From Pseudobacteriovorax antillogorgiicola (GTDB lineage: Bacteria; Bdellovibrionota_B; Oligoflexia; Oligoflexales; Oligoflexaceae), in the NCBI RefSeq assembly GCF_900177345.1, contig NZ_FWZT01000010.1, positions 172,320 to 236,319 of the forward strand: a stretch of DNA of 64,000 bases, written 5' to 3'. This document shows, in pieces, positions 33,016-42,332 of this stretch (within the stretch, counting starts at the first letter, position 1; the number at the start of each line of letters is the position of its first letter). The translations under genes and the position numbers were made by a program. A model generated the notes under the pieces. It saw only the letters and a list, made by a program, of their open reading frames with translations, did not search any database and was not told the DNA's origin.

Positions 33016-35337
33016 ATGAGATTATTCCAGTGGGCGATGCTTATCGGGTTGGGTGCTATAACAGCGCATTGCGATAAAAAAGACTCGAATTCTGAACAAG
33101 TTGAAGATTGTATTATTGACTGTGGGATTAAGCTCGATCCTATTTCAAAGTGTATGAGTGAAGATGGCTGCTCAAAACCGAGGGCTGCTTGTGAAGATGA
33201 CTCTGACGCGTGTCATCCAGAACTGTCGCGATTTTACGGACCATCCCTAGTAGATATCGGATTACTACAAAGCGTCTGTCAGCAATCTGGTGCAACTTAT
33301 GACCGTGCCTTGCAAGAGTGTAACTGCTCCAATAACGGAATCTTCGATGCAGAGCAAAAAAAGTGTCTGAGCTTTTCTGCTACCTTTGATAACCCCCTCG
33401 CAGCTTGTACTGAAGGAACGAGTTTTATTGATACCTTCTCTGAGTCCGGAATCGATGGAGTTAGTGCATGCCTCGATAACTTTCTATACATAGCATCAAA
33501 TCCTAGTGATGTTTTTAGTGGGACCTATTTTTCCATTTATCCAGAGATCAGTGACGATGAAGCATATAAACTCACAAATTGGGCTAACTCTCGTTTCGGT
33601 AAGGGCTATAGAGGCTTTAATGCTAAGCTATGGAGTTCAGAGTACGATAGCGAGCTCGTGCTCCGAGTAGGAAGAGTGCCCGAGCGTTGGAATAGTAATC
33701 CTTCAAATATTTTATCCCGAGTATTAAACCCTTTGACTGTAGGCCCGGACCCAGTGTCTGGATTTGGTGGTACGTCATATATCGAGTATTATGAACCTGA
33801 AGTAGGGCAGATCGACAAGGTATTGGGAAGTGAAAAGTATAGCAGTCAAGAGCTATCGACGCTTTTCACGAAGCCTAGTCAAATAAGTCCCGCTTTGGCG
33901 GCATTGCGTGACTTCACCATCGAGCAGTACTCGAATCCATCCACAAGCATAGATAGTGCGTTATTTATCAATGGAAAGGGAGTTTTAGGTGGCTTCCAGG
34001 GATTTTCAAAGCCAGTCTATCGGGGTAACTATATATTTATCGAAGAAAAAATATACAGCCGTGGCTCTGTAAAGCGAAGAACCCATTGGGTGCTAGACCG
34101 AAAAGGGAGAACCTTAGGGGGAGCCTATTTAGCGCCAAGTCGATTGCCAAATATCTACTTCAGTTTGAATTGGAAAGGCGAGAACGAGCTTCGTTTGAGC
34201 GTTCGTGCCTACGATCGTACATTCAAGGATTTAGTAAGTCATACATTCACCGCTAAGCAAGCTTGGGAAATGCGTGATAAGAGTCAATCCTTTTTAGATC
34301 TCGACTCAATAGATACTGGCTCAGGACTTCTATTATGTGAGCTAGCGGACCCCTTTTCCTTTCAGTACTCTGACTTGATAGTGGGAGGGCCTTATCGAAT
34401 AGATAATTATAATGGTTCGCATTTGTCAGGTTCATTGTATGGTTGGTCACGAAATACCGAGGGAGATTGGTCGAATGCGTTTGGTGGTTATGCTCCTAGC
34501 AATGATGTCCCCATTGATTTTCATCGGCCATACGATCATGCCAGCAAAGTTGCTAGCCTTATCGTGGAAGAAAATCCGAATGTGAAATTTTTGATTGGTG
34601 GTGAATGCTTCCATGATGACCATAGCCAGTTAAGTTCTATGATAGAGTTAGGAATATTTTCTGGCCCAGCTCAAGACCTCAGAGTCAAGGTTATCAATGC
34701 CTCTTATGGAACCTATACTGGTAAGCAAGCTTGCGCATTAAATACAGGGCCACTTGCTAGTAAGATTGGTAAAGTTTTATTCGTTACGGCTGCTGGAAAC
34801 TTTCAGATGGAGAACCCTGGTAACTGCCCTCAATCAGCTCCACACCCCAATAAGATTGTTGTAGCTGCAGCAAACGGTGCAGATGGTGACAACCCAAGAC
34901 TAACCAACTATACGGCTTATGGGAAAGACTATGCTGATATAGCTGCTAAAGGAACTCACGATCCCACTAGCTCTAAAGGAACGTCCTTTGCGTCACCGCG
35001 GGTTGCTGGCATTGCATCCAGAATCGCTCAGGATTTCCCTAAATTAAGCTCCGCGGATATTAGGCTAGCAATACTAGCTTCTGCACATATTCCCCATGAA
35101 AGAGATCAAGCAGGAGGTTTAGTCTGGCGACCTTTGGATGTTCGAACAGGTGGAGTTCTCCGAAGTGATGGTGCTTACAGATTCGCAGAGTGTTTGTCCA
35201 CCTATAACGATGATATGAGTAGTGGTGCCTTTAGTAAGAATCAAGCACTAGCTTGTATAATGGCTGGTGATGCCAAGGCCCAGACATTTGCAGAAGAAAA
35301 ATATGAGTTTCTTAAAGCAAGGTTGGATTTTCATTAG
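33016..35337 (+). CDS. Subtilase lipoprotein (S8-like), copy 2
   Basis: 773 residues from the ATG at 33016, with AAGGAGAG upstream. The signal ends in ITAHC, a lipobox-like sequence, so this copy is probably lipid-anchored, unlike copy 1. A Cys-rich stretch unique to this copy (EDCIIDCGIKLDPISKC, ACEDDSDACHPE) precedes the shared part. From residue 90 to 695 the protein is nearly identical to copy 1, including RPYDHASKVASL and GTSFASPRVAG. The last 75 residues differ. Two proteins with one catalytic core but different anchors and tails suggest the same substrate reached from two locations. Confidence 0.8.
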   Translation: MRLFQWAMLIGLGAITAHCDKKDSNSEQVEDCIIDCGIKLDPISKCMSEDGCSKPRAACEDDSDACHPELSRFYGPSLVDIGLLQSVCQQSGATYDRALQECNCSNNGIFDAEQKKCLSFSATFDNPLAACTEGTSFIDTFSESGIDGVSACLDNFLYIASNPSDVFSGTYFSIYPEISDDEAYKLTNWANSRFGKGYRGFNAKLWSSEYDSELVLRVGRVPERWNSNPSNILSRVLNPLTVGPDPVSGFGGTSYIEYYEPEVGQIDKVLGSEKYSSQELSTLFTKPSQISPALAALRDFTIEQYSNPSTSIDSALFINGKGVLGGFQGFSKPVYRGNYIFIEEKIYSRGSVKRRTHWVLDRKGRTLGGAYLAPSRLPNIYFSLNWKGENELRLSVRAYDRTFKDLVSHTFTAKQAWEMRDKSQSFLDLDSIDTGSGLLLCELADPFSFQYSDLIVGGPYRIDNYNGSHLSGSLYGWSRNTEGDWSNAFGGYAPSNDVPIDFHRPYDHASKVASLIVEENPNVKFLIGGECFHDDHSQLSSMIELGIFSGPAQDLRVKVINASYGTYTGKQACALNTGPLASKIGKVLFVTAAGNFQMENPGNCPQSAPHPNKIVVAAANGADGDNPRLTNYTAYGKDYADIAAKGTHDPTSSKGTSFASPRVAGIASRIAQDFPKLSSADIRLAILASAHIPHERDQAGGLVWRPLDVRTGGVLRSDGAYRFAECLSTYNDDMSSGAFSKNQALACIMAGDAKAQTFAEEKYEFLKARLDFH
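33286..35099 (+). repeat. Long direct repeat in subtilase genes, copy 2
   Basis: Counterpart of 30062-31875. Recombination between the two copies would delete the 3.2 kb between them, including the membrane-protein gene, and fuse the two proteases. Confidence 0.9.
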
Positions 35338-35357
35338 CGAAATGCGGACAACTTCCA

Positions 35358-35387
35358 TAAGAACCTCCGATATTTTGGAGGTTCTTA
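35358..35387 (+). terminator. Hairpin between convergent subtilase and regulator genes
   Basis: AAGAACCTCC (35359-35368) and GGAGGTTCTT (35377-35386) form a ten-pair stem. It is placed between two convergent stops and may work in both directions, although T-runs are short on either side. Confidence 0.65.
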
Positions 35388-35391
35388 CTTG

Positions 35392-36777
35392 TTACTGAAG
35401 GCCATACTTCGAAACTCTAGAATCAAACGTAGAGCGATTCATCTTAAGAATTTGGCAGGCTACAGTTTTAGATCTATATGATTCAAGCGCTTTCATCAAA
35501 ATCTGCTTTTCAAGCTCTTCAAGGCTTTCTTTCATGGGGCGTTGCCAAGCCTGCCTAGAAGCTCGCAGAGCATCTTGACCCGGCGCTAGCATCGTTTTGT
35601 ATTCGGGGAGTTTATCTGCTTCCAGAGGATCTTCGTTCAGGGTACACATGGTAGAAAACGACTTGAGTACATTAAATAGCTGCCGAATATTACCTTGCCA
35701 GTAGTAGCTCTTGCAGCGACTAATAATTCGGTCTATTTCGGGCTCCGAAACCTTGATATTCTCGCGGGCAAAGAAAAGCTTTATCAATGGATCAAAGTCA
35801 TCAGGGCGATCCCGTAAGGGAAGCAGATGAATGTCGACACCTGTGAGGCGAGATCTTAAGTCCATGAGAAATTCGCCGTCGATAACGGCATCATCAAGAT
35901 CTTTGCTCGATGCAGTAATCACTTGAAAAGACGAATGCAAGGTTTTGGTATCTCCGAGTCGTTGATAGGTGCCATCGTTTAAGACTCGTAGCAGCCTTGA
36001 TTGACACTCTTCATTTAGCCTATGAATCTCATCAAGAAATAGAATGCCACCATCAGCCTCGCCAATCATGCCATTAGTGGTTTTCTCAGCGCCAGTAAAG
36101 GCACCTTTTCGATGGCCGAATAATATTGAAGCTGCCATATTGCTATTGAGATTAGCGCAGTTCACAGCCATGAACGGTAGGCTGCCTTCACCTTCTGTTC
36201 GCCTTTTATGAATAAGCTTTGCTACCTCTTCCTTACCTGTTCCAGTTTCCCCATAGATCACGCAAGGAATCGTTCGCGACTTAGCGACTCCTCTAACATA
36301 GCGTCTGACTTCGTCACTGATGACAAGGCCATCCTCGCAGATGTGATCATAGTCGGCGTCCGGTTTCAAGCTGTTGCTTCGTTTGAGGCGTTTGAGATAC
36401 TGGTTGCTTTTCGCGGCGTCGATTGCAATCTGTAGCTCTTGAAGCTCAATGACTGGCTTTTTTAGCCAATGATCCGCTCCTAGCTCGTGGGCACGGCGAT
36501 ACGTTGAGATCTTGGGATCTGCAGACATCGCGATGACGATGACCTCAGGGTGGTTTTCCTTGGCATACTGAATGATCTCAAAGCCTTCAAAGCTAGAGAG
36601 AGTGGAATCCTGTGTTAGATGGATATCAGTCAACAGCACATCTATGGTTTCAGAATCGAGTAAGAGCTTGGCATCTTCAAGAGTCGATGAGAGGTAATAT
36701 TGGAATGTTCATTCAACTAAACTTTGGAACCATTGAAGCTGTTCTTTGGCATCTTCTACTATAAGAATTCGTTTCAT
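35392..36777 (-). pseudogene. Sigma-54-dependent response regulator with in-frame TGA in the receiver
   Basis: On the minus strand the ATG at 36777 starts a typical receiver (MKRILIVEDAKEQLQWF). After 22 codons a TGA (36709-36711) interrupts it, and the same frame continues with TFQYYLSSTLEDAKLLLD and LLTDIHLTQD. The remainder is an intact NtrC-type protein: AAA+ Walker A YGETGTGKEEV, the sigma-54 contact loop GHRKGAFTGAEK, Walker B GILFLDEIHRLN, and a Fis-type HTH at the end. A GTG at 36639 could restart translation and give a 415-residue protein with half a receiver. If it is translated that way, control by phosphorylation would be lost. The partner kinase lies just upstream. Confidence 0.8.
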
Positions 36778-36784
36778 CACTACC

Positions 36785-36979
36785 TTACCCTAAACTTACT
36801 AAGTGCTCTTTTAGTTTTTGAGTTTCTTGTTGAATCTTAGAGCCAATCAATTCGATTTTTTCAATGAACTCGCTATCCGTTATCTTGTCCTGCTTGCTAC
36901 GCGCAATCATGATCTGATATTCGATGATCAAATTTGCAAGATGGTGACGATAGGCTGATATGCACTTGTCTCGGCTCAT
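36785..36979 (-). CDS. Small helical protein between kinase and regulator
   Basis: 64 residues, helical and rich in charged residues (ANLIIEYQIMIARSKQ; QQETQKLKEHLVSLG). The start overlaps the kinase stop by ATGA and the end is seven bases before the regulator start, so all three are one transcript. It may modulate phosphotransfer. No family was recognised. Confidence 0.55.
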   Translation of the reverse strand: MSRDKCISAYRHHLANLIIEYQIMIARSKQDKITDSEFIEKIELIGSKIQQETQKLKEHLVSLG

Positions 36980-39507
36980 GCCCGCACCTCATCAGCTTTG
37001 AGCAGCGCCGCCGCAATTTGATCAGAGTCTAAAAGAGGTTTCGAAACAAAGTGATCCATCGACTCAATTCTCGGAACCGAATCATCGGTGGACATCGCAA
37101 CAACTGACATATCAGGATTTATCTCTTTGGCAAAGTCCATCACTTTAAGCCCATCTGATGGGTCGTCGTAGGATTTTGTGAGGTGGACGTCTGACAGCAG
37201 GTAGTCATATTTCCTAGACTTCAAGAGCGAGATGGCATCTTCGAAGGATTCTACACTGTCACAATTCATCAAACTACACCCCTCTTCGTAATACATCTCT
37301 CGCTGAATAACTTCATCTTCGACAATTAAAAGGCTTTTCTGACGAAGTGTCTCCTTGAACTTGGCTAGTCCCATGGTCTGTGTTTCCTGTTGCTCTTGGA
37401 CACCTAGCTCATGGTGTCTCAGTTTCGTAACTGCTTGTTTTGGGTTCTTGGGGAGAAGTGCTTTGAAAAGAATTTTCTCGCTGTCCTCCACCGAGTCTTT
37501 GTTGGTGCTCAGGTATAAGGACACCTGAACTCCTAAACTATCTAAACGATTAGCAACATCTGTACCTGTAAAGGAATCGTTGAGATAATAGTCAGTTACA
37601 ACTGCTTGAACGTCGTCGAAAAAGCCTTGCTTCCCAGATTTCACCAAGAAGTCATCAAAAGTCATGAAGACTTCTAAATCTTCTCCTTCAGAAAAATTTA
37701 GCTTCCAAGACTGCACTATTACTACGCTGTCTTCAACCAAGACAATCTTTCCAGAAAATCGGTCGGCTTGATTCTGCTCTTCGCTAAGAGCAGCACTGGA
37801 AGCTAGTATCTTGAGTAAGTGAAGCCTGGTCATAGGCTTTGGTAAGAATAGATCAGCACCGGCTTTAAGGGCTTGAGGCTGGTATTCTAGTACACCCCTG
37901 TTGGAATGGACGCATATCTTGGCATTGCTTGCCATTTGCCGGATTACCGATACGGCTTCAAAGCCGTCCATTTTGCCTTTGCCGAGATCGACGTCGACAA
38001 TGACGACATCGAAGGTTTCGCTTACTTGGTCCACCAGGCAATCTTCCGCACTGGAGTACTCTTTGATCCGTAGCTTGCTATGAAGGGCACTATTGGACTC
38101 TAGGTGGAACTGAAGATGGCTTCTGTATAAGGCTTCGTCATCTATTATTGCAATGTGCAGCGGGGAATCAAGCTTTTCCGTAAGAGCCCGGTCTAGAGCC
38201 TTCTCCTGCTCACTAGTCTTGGCCTCCTCAAGAGGATGGCTATCAGATTCCTCTAGATCGATTTGGATGGAACCCTTTTCGAAGTAGGCATGGCTAGAGC
38301 TTAATAGCTTTGTATCAGATTGATCGATCTGCTCGGAGAGGGGTAAGGTAAAGAAAAACTCTGTTCCTTTAGCTTGTGATGATTTGCACCAAATCTTGCC
38401 GCCATGGGCTTCAATGACTTTTTTGGCAATGGCCAGACCGAGGCCTGTACCGCCTTTTTTGTCTTTAGTGAAGAATGCGTCAAACAGCTGGTCGATATCT
38501 TCAGGGGGTATGTAAGTATTTGAGTTGCCGATGCAAACTTCGAGCATCTCTTGCTTTTCTTCTGAGTGGAACCATAACTGTCCTTGACCATTCATGTGCT
38601 CTATCGCGTTGCCAATGATATTTGAGAAGACGCGAGACACTTTTTGACGGTTGATCTCAACTTTCTTAGTGTGATTAAACTTGGAGGAGACTTTAATATT
38701 TGCCTGCCTATTGAATCTAAAGATGCCAAGAAGAACCTCGTTAGTGATTTCTTGAATGGATTCTGATTCGGTTAGCAATGAAGTATCGGTTTTACCAACC
38801 TCCATCACATCTTGAATCATCCCGTTGACGTTTGAAAGAGAGGAAGAGATATCGGGGATGCTTTGTTCCAGAATTTTAGTTATTTGCTCGCTGTTTTTGG
38901 CTTGAGTAACCATCTCAACGAGGGCTGACACTAGAGTGAATGGTTTTCTTACGTCATGGGCTAGCATCTGAGTCGTTTGGGCAATAGCTAACTGACGTTT
39001 ATACTCTTGATCATCTTTGAGCCGAGTAATAGTTTGTTGAGCGATGATTCGATTTCGGTGGAAGAGATAGAAACTTGTTACCGCGAGCACCAAGGATAAG
39101 CGCAGAATCCAAAGAGCAACATAAAAGCTCCTACCATTTCTGCTGATAAATTTAACTTCCCAACTAGATGAATCGTTGGCAACTTTAACTATATTCTGTT
39201 GGAGTCCGTCTAGGAGAAGAAAAGGCTTAGTATTGCAATGGCCTTTGTATCTTAGATCAAGGAACTTAGTTTTGATAGGCTGTCTTCTCGTTATTTCAAT
39301 GCAGTCTATGAAGTTTAGAGTGTGGAGGTCATACAAACGACTAGAAATTTCACGCATTCTATGTGATAACGTCTCTTCTTCCAAGAGTGCTTCGATCATT
39401 CTTGACTTCTCTATCGCAGCATTTTTCTGCAGGAAGAAAAAGAGAGCTTGAACTAGTAGCATTGAAAGACAAATTGAAGCAAAAAGAGTCAGAACATGAG
39501 ACTTCAT
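36976..39507 (-). CDS. Hybrid histidine kinase with three receiver domains
   Basis: 843 residues. Two membrane helices (about 6-26 and 131-149) enclose a periplasmic sensor of about 100 residues. The HisKA motif MLAHDVRKPFTLV has the phospho-His near residue 184. The ATPase domain has NIIGNAIEHMNGQG (N box) and GGTGLGLAIAKKVIEAHGG (G2). Three receivers follow at about 455-570 (IAIIDDEALYRSH; IVDVDLGKG), 590-705 (IVLVEDSVVIV; AVVTDYYLN) and 730-843 (LLIVEDEVIQREM; YLLSDVHLTK). All three keep the acceptor Asp. It probably feeds the sigma-54 activator downstream. Such triple-receiver kinases are typical of complex developmental or predatory regulation, but the signal here is unknown. Confidence 0.88.
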   Translation of the reverse strand: MKSHVLTLFASICLSMLLVQALFFFLQKNAAIEKSRMIEALLEEETLSHRMREISSRLYDLHTLNFIDCIEITRRQPIKTKFLDLRYKGHCNTKPFLLLDGLQQNIVKVANDSSSWEVKFISRNGRSFYVALWILRLSLVLAVTSFYLFHRNRIIAQQTITRLKDDQEYKRQLAIAQTTQMLAHDVRKPFTLVSALVEMVTQAKNSEQITKILEQSIPDISSSLSNVNGMIQDVMEVGKTDTSLLTESESIQEITNEVLLGIFRFNRQANIKVSSKFNHTKKVEINRQKVSRVFSNIIGNAIEHMNGQGQLWFHSEEKQEMLEVCIGNSNTYIPPEDIDQLFDAFFTKDKKGGTGLGLAIAKKVIEAHGGKIWCKSSQAKGTEFFFTLPLSEQIDQSDTKLLSSSHAYFEKGSIQIDLEESDSHPLEEAKTSEQEKALDRALTEKLDSPLHIAIIDDEALYRSHLQFHLESNSALHSKLRIKEYSSAEDCLVDQVSETFDVVIVDVDLGKGKMDGFEAVSVIRQMASNAKICVHSNRGVLEYQPQALKAGADLFLPKPMTRLHLLKILASSAALSEEQNQADRFSGKIVLVEDSVVIVQSWKLNFSEGEDLEVFMTFDDFLVKSGKQGFFDDVQAVVTDYYLNDSFTGTDVANRLDSLGVQVSLYLSTNKDSVEDSEKILFKALLPKNPKQAVTKLRHHELGVQEQQETQTMGLAKFKETLRQKSLLIVEDEVIQREMYYEEGCSLMNCDSVESFEDAISLLKSRKYDYLLSDVHLTKSYDDPSDGLKVMDFAKEINPDMSVVAMSTDDSVPRIESMDHFVSKPLLDSDQIAAALLKADEVRA

Positions 39508-39620
39508 ACGATTCGCCTTTACGATACGATAATTTGATGAGTAGTAGATTTTCGATTGAATTTTGCTGTTCTACTTTTTTCTGACTTTTCTTAGATTTTA
39601 CAGCTTGATAACAATAGCTT

Positions 39621-40466
39621 TCAGTACACAAAGCGGTGGACAGGGCCTTGATTCCAAGGAATAAAATCATCACATAGAGCACGGTGACAGAAAACTCTAT
39701 TGTTGTGCTCATACACAGTTTCATCGAATATTAGTTTTGGTGTAGTCCAATTGCCTTGCCGACGGACGCCTGGGATTTGCTTAAAGGCAATATCAGCGTT
39801 ATTAGCAAAAAAAATAATTCGCTCATTAATGATGTGTGTACGACGCAGTAAAGGATTTTGTTCGGTGAACCTTACGCACCTCCAAGCCTCTTCGATTGAG
39901 TGGTCTACTACGTTCTCGCCATAACCCAGATTTGATCCAGCATATACTCCACCATTCTTTAGTCCCAAAGCCACAATCCACTCAGCCTCACCTCCGGAAA
40001 AAAGGCTGCTTTTTATTACCTTTCTATAAAATTTAAGCTCATCAAATTCACTAGTAAAAAATATAGCTGTCTTAGACTTTACCGAGATGTCCACTGGTTC
40101 AACGAATTTCTGTTTATCAATCCATTGACTCCACGCCCATCGTTCAACTGCCTCAGATATAGAACGGGACCTAGTTTTTTCTCGGTCATAACCAACAGCA
40201 AGGCCACATGTTGTTGGATATTCATCAAACAGAAATCTTTTTGGGTTTTCAGATGAAAGCCTATAGAAAATCGAGCGTTCGATTGCTTCAGCGAGTGCAA
40301 TTGAGCGAGCCAAGGACCTGCTACTCCCTGTTCCATTGCCAACGACGCCACCTCTACAGATGCAGCTAGAGTGCCAGCCTATATTTTCTTTTTCGTTGAG
40401 GATAGGTGACTCCTCGACTCGAATTAGATCTGGAATAATTTCTGCAATTAGTTGATTGCTTATCAC
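39621..40466 (-). CDS. YcaO-like protein
   Basis: 281 residues from a GTG at 40466 that overlaps the upstream stop (GTGA). The YcaO pattern is visible twice: GNGTGSSRSLARSIALAEAI followed by ERS near residue 60, and CGLAVGYDREKTRSRSISEA followed by VERW near residue 105. These are the segments that form the ATP site in YcaO enzymes, which activate peptide backbone amides to make azolines, thioamides or amidines. The protein is shorter than most (about 400 or more), and later elements are weak, so it may be a compact or divergent member. It is coupled to an oligopeptide-binding protein and a small exported peptide upstream, a combination that suggests peptide modification. Confidence 0.6.
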   Translation of the reverse strand: MISNQLIAEIIPDLIRVEESPILNEKENIGWHSSCICRGGVVGNGTGSSRSLARSIALAEAIERSIFYRLSSENPKRFLFDEYPTTCGLAVGYDREKTRSRSISEAVERWAWSQWIDKQKFVEPVDISVKSKTAIFFTSEFDELKFYRKVIKSSLFSGGEAEWIVALGLKNGGVYAGSNLGYGENVVDHSIEEAWRCVRFTEQNPLLRRTHIINERIIFFANNADIAFKQIPGVRRQGNWTTPKLIFDETVYEHNNRVFCHRALCDDFIPWNQGPVHRFVY

Positions 40467-42007
40467 TTTAACACCAAATCTTTGAAGTAGATATGATCAT
40501 TGAGCACATTGTACTTCTCAAGATCGATATTTTTAGTAAAAAAGAAGAGGTGATTAGAGTAGACCATTGGAACAACCGTGGCGTCTTCGTCGACATATTC
40601 CTTAAGCTTTTCAAGGTAACGAGCATCTACAAATTCATCGTTGTACTTCTTTCCACGCGCTTTGATTAATTCGCATACTTTTCCGGAAGGGTCAGGGAAT
40701 CCCACTCCCATCTTGCTACACCACATCATATGTGCAACCCAGTTCTGGGCAGTGCCTCCGGTTTCAACAAAAGTAACCCTAATATCGTAGTACTTTCCTC
40801 TTTTTGCTCGATCAGACCAATCTGGTAAGTGATAGTCGTCTACCAGCTTGTACTTCAATCCCAGGTTTTCGAAGGTTCTAACAATAGAGTGTCTCAAAAA
40901 CTCTCTCCATTCACTACCCTTAGAAGAAGGATAAAGCCAAATGACCTCTTTCTCTTTAAGTCGGCTGGGAATGCTTGGTACCTTTGGGGGGCGAGGTAGA
41001 CTTGATATGGGGTTTGCCGCGTGAAACACTTGATCAGTTCTATCGAAAAGTGAACCTTTGACATATAATTTTGCCATATTTATTCTTAGATAGTCTCGAA
41101 AGGCGTGCCGAACAGATTTTATTTGGAATACGTTATCACGAGCAATTGTAATATTTATAGCTGATAACATAGATGGGAAACTCTCGATCATGACTAGATC
41201 AGAAGGTCTCTTGTCTTCCTTTACCTTTTGTGAAATTATTGCTTTATATTTCGCCTTACTAGCTATTGCATCCGACAGCTTCGAGTATTTGACTTTTACC
41301 CTATCTGCGCTCCCCACTTTACGGCTGAACCAGTCTTTTCGCGCTTTGAGAGTGACAACATTTCCTTTGAACGCCTCGATTCGGTAAGCATCAGATGATA
41401 CAGCTTTTTGTGGATCTAACCAGTTTCCGTTCGTATCAAAGTTCTTAGGACAATAGTACCCGAAGTATGGCATAGCCAAATATGGAAAAAATCCGATAGG
41501 TTTTTCAACAAAATTGAAAGTAACCACATCTTCTGAAGCTATGACACCTTCTAAGTCATGAGGCTTATTTCGAAAGTTCTTTAGTCCTGGCCAGCCCTGG
41601 AGTTTGTTGAAAACTACTAGCTGATCCTTTTTCTGAGCATATATTTTTGCTACTGAGTTAAGACCTTTCACATAACCTCGTGCCGTAATAGGTGTACCAT
41701 CTTCACACTTGAGGTTTTCCCTGATCTTGAATTTCCACTGTCTTCCGTCTTCGGAAATTTTCCAAGATTCTGCGATGTAAGGAGTTAGTTTGCTTGTCAT
41801 GTCGACTCTTGCTAAAGTTCCGATGACCTGAACCAACACTGTTTGATTCGTTGAAACATCAGAAAGAGCTGGATCAAAGCTGATCTGCAACCCTTTGCCA
41901 TCACTGGCGCGGGTATTAAAAAATGTCAGCTCACTTTCGGGTTCTGTCTTAGCTGAAATAGAAGACATCACAAAGAATCCAAGGGTGGCAATAAAGATCA
42001 ATCTCAT
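40463..42007 (-). CDS. Oligopeptide-type extracellular solute-binding protein (SBP family 5)
   Basis: 514 residues with a signal peptide (LIFIATLGFFVMSSISA). The family 5 signature is present: LTPYIAESWKISEDGRQWKFKIRENLKCEDGTPIT, cited here only by its start LTPYIAESWKISEDG and end DGTPITARGYVKGLN. The C-terminal half retains the typical long domain. Such proteins feed peptides to Opp/Dpp ABC transporters, but no permease or ATPase gene is nearby. It therefore either borrows a transporter encoded elsewhere or binds a peptide as a receptor or chaperone. The stop overlaps the YcaO-like gene and the start lies 49 bases after the small-peptide gene, so all three form an operon. Confidence 0.8.
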   Translation of the reverse strand: MRLIFIATLGFFVMSSISAKTEPESELTFFNTRASDGKGLQISFDPALSDVSTNQTVLVQVIGTLARVDMTSKLTPYIAESWKISEDGRQWKFKIRENLKCEDGTPITARGYVKGLNSVAKIYAQKKDQLVVFNKLQGWPGLKNFRNKPHDLEGVIASEDVVTFNFVEKPIGFFPYLAMPYFGYYCPKNFDTNGNWLDPQKAVSSDAYRIEAFKGNVVTLKARKDWFSRKVGSADRVKVKYSKLSDAIASKAKYKAIISQKVKEDKRPSDLVMIESFPSMLSAINITIARDNVFQIKSVRHAFRDYLRINMAKLYVKGSLFDRTDQVFHAANPISSLPRPPKVPSIPSRLKEKEVIWLYPSSKGSEWREFLRHSIVRTFENLGLKYKLVDDYHLPDWSDRAKRGKYYDIRVTFVETGGTAQNWVAHMMWCSKMGVGFPDPSGKVCELIKARGKKYNDEFVDARYLEKLKEYVDEDATVVPMVYSNHLFFFTKNIDLEKYNVLNDHIYFKDLVLK

Positions 42008-42056
42008 GGCAAACCTATCAACTAAAAAAAACTAATTTCAAACGAGCTTCTGTCTG

Positions 42057-42332
42057 TTAATCAGGAGGTGTTCCTTCAGCATTTCCAGTTGAAGCGACGA
42101 CATTCAAATTCTTAATCACACATAGGGGGTTAAGAGACTGTAATAAAGTGGAGCAGTCGCCCTCAATACCATCAGATGGGTCTATATAGAATCTTTTGCT
42201 ATCAACTTTTGATAAATCATTGTTTGCCAAAATTTCACTTCGGCTGACAATTCTTTCCTGGGCCGAAGCGTGCTCCTGAGCAAAAGCTGCACTTAATCCA
42301 ACACATCCAATTGCAATAATGTCTCTACGCAT
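42057..42332 (-). CDS. Small exported peptide upstream of SBP and YcaO-like genes
   Basis: 91 residues from the ATG at 42332 (GGAG eleven bases upstream). An in-frame upstream start at 42371 lacks a ribosome site. The N-terminus has a short hydrophobic signal (IIAIGCVGLSAAFA) with a possible cleavage after AFA or ASA. The mature part has two cysteines (GDCSTLLQSLNPLC) and a Ser/Thr/Asn-rich tail VVASTGNAEGTPPD. Size, the Cys/Ser/Thr content and the coupling to a YcaO-like gene make it a candidate modified-peptide precursor. A Sec-type signal is unusual for such precursors, so a plain exported peptide is the alternative. Confidence 0.45.
   Translation of the reverse strand: MRRDIIAIGCVGLSAAFAQEHASAQERIVSRSEILANNDLSKVDSKRFYIDPSDGIEGDCSTLLQSLNPLCVIKNLNVVASTGNAEGTPPD

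Noticed and set aside
36709..36711. TGA in the response regulator as a selenocysteine codon
   Set aside because: Position is not a redox-active site of receivers, no selenocysteine insertion hairpin is evident after it, and TGA is used as a normal stop in nearby genes (for example at 23268).
39359..39724. 121-codon minus-strand frame overlapping the kinase and the YcaO-like gene
   Set aside because: It overlaps two real genes in another frame and has no translation signal or family motif.
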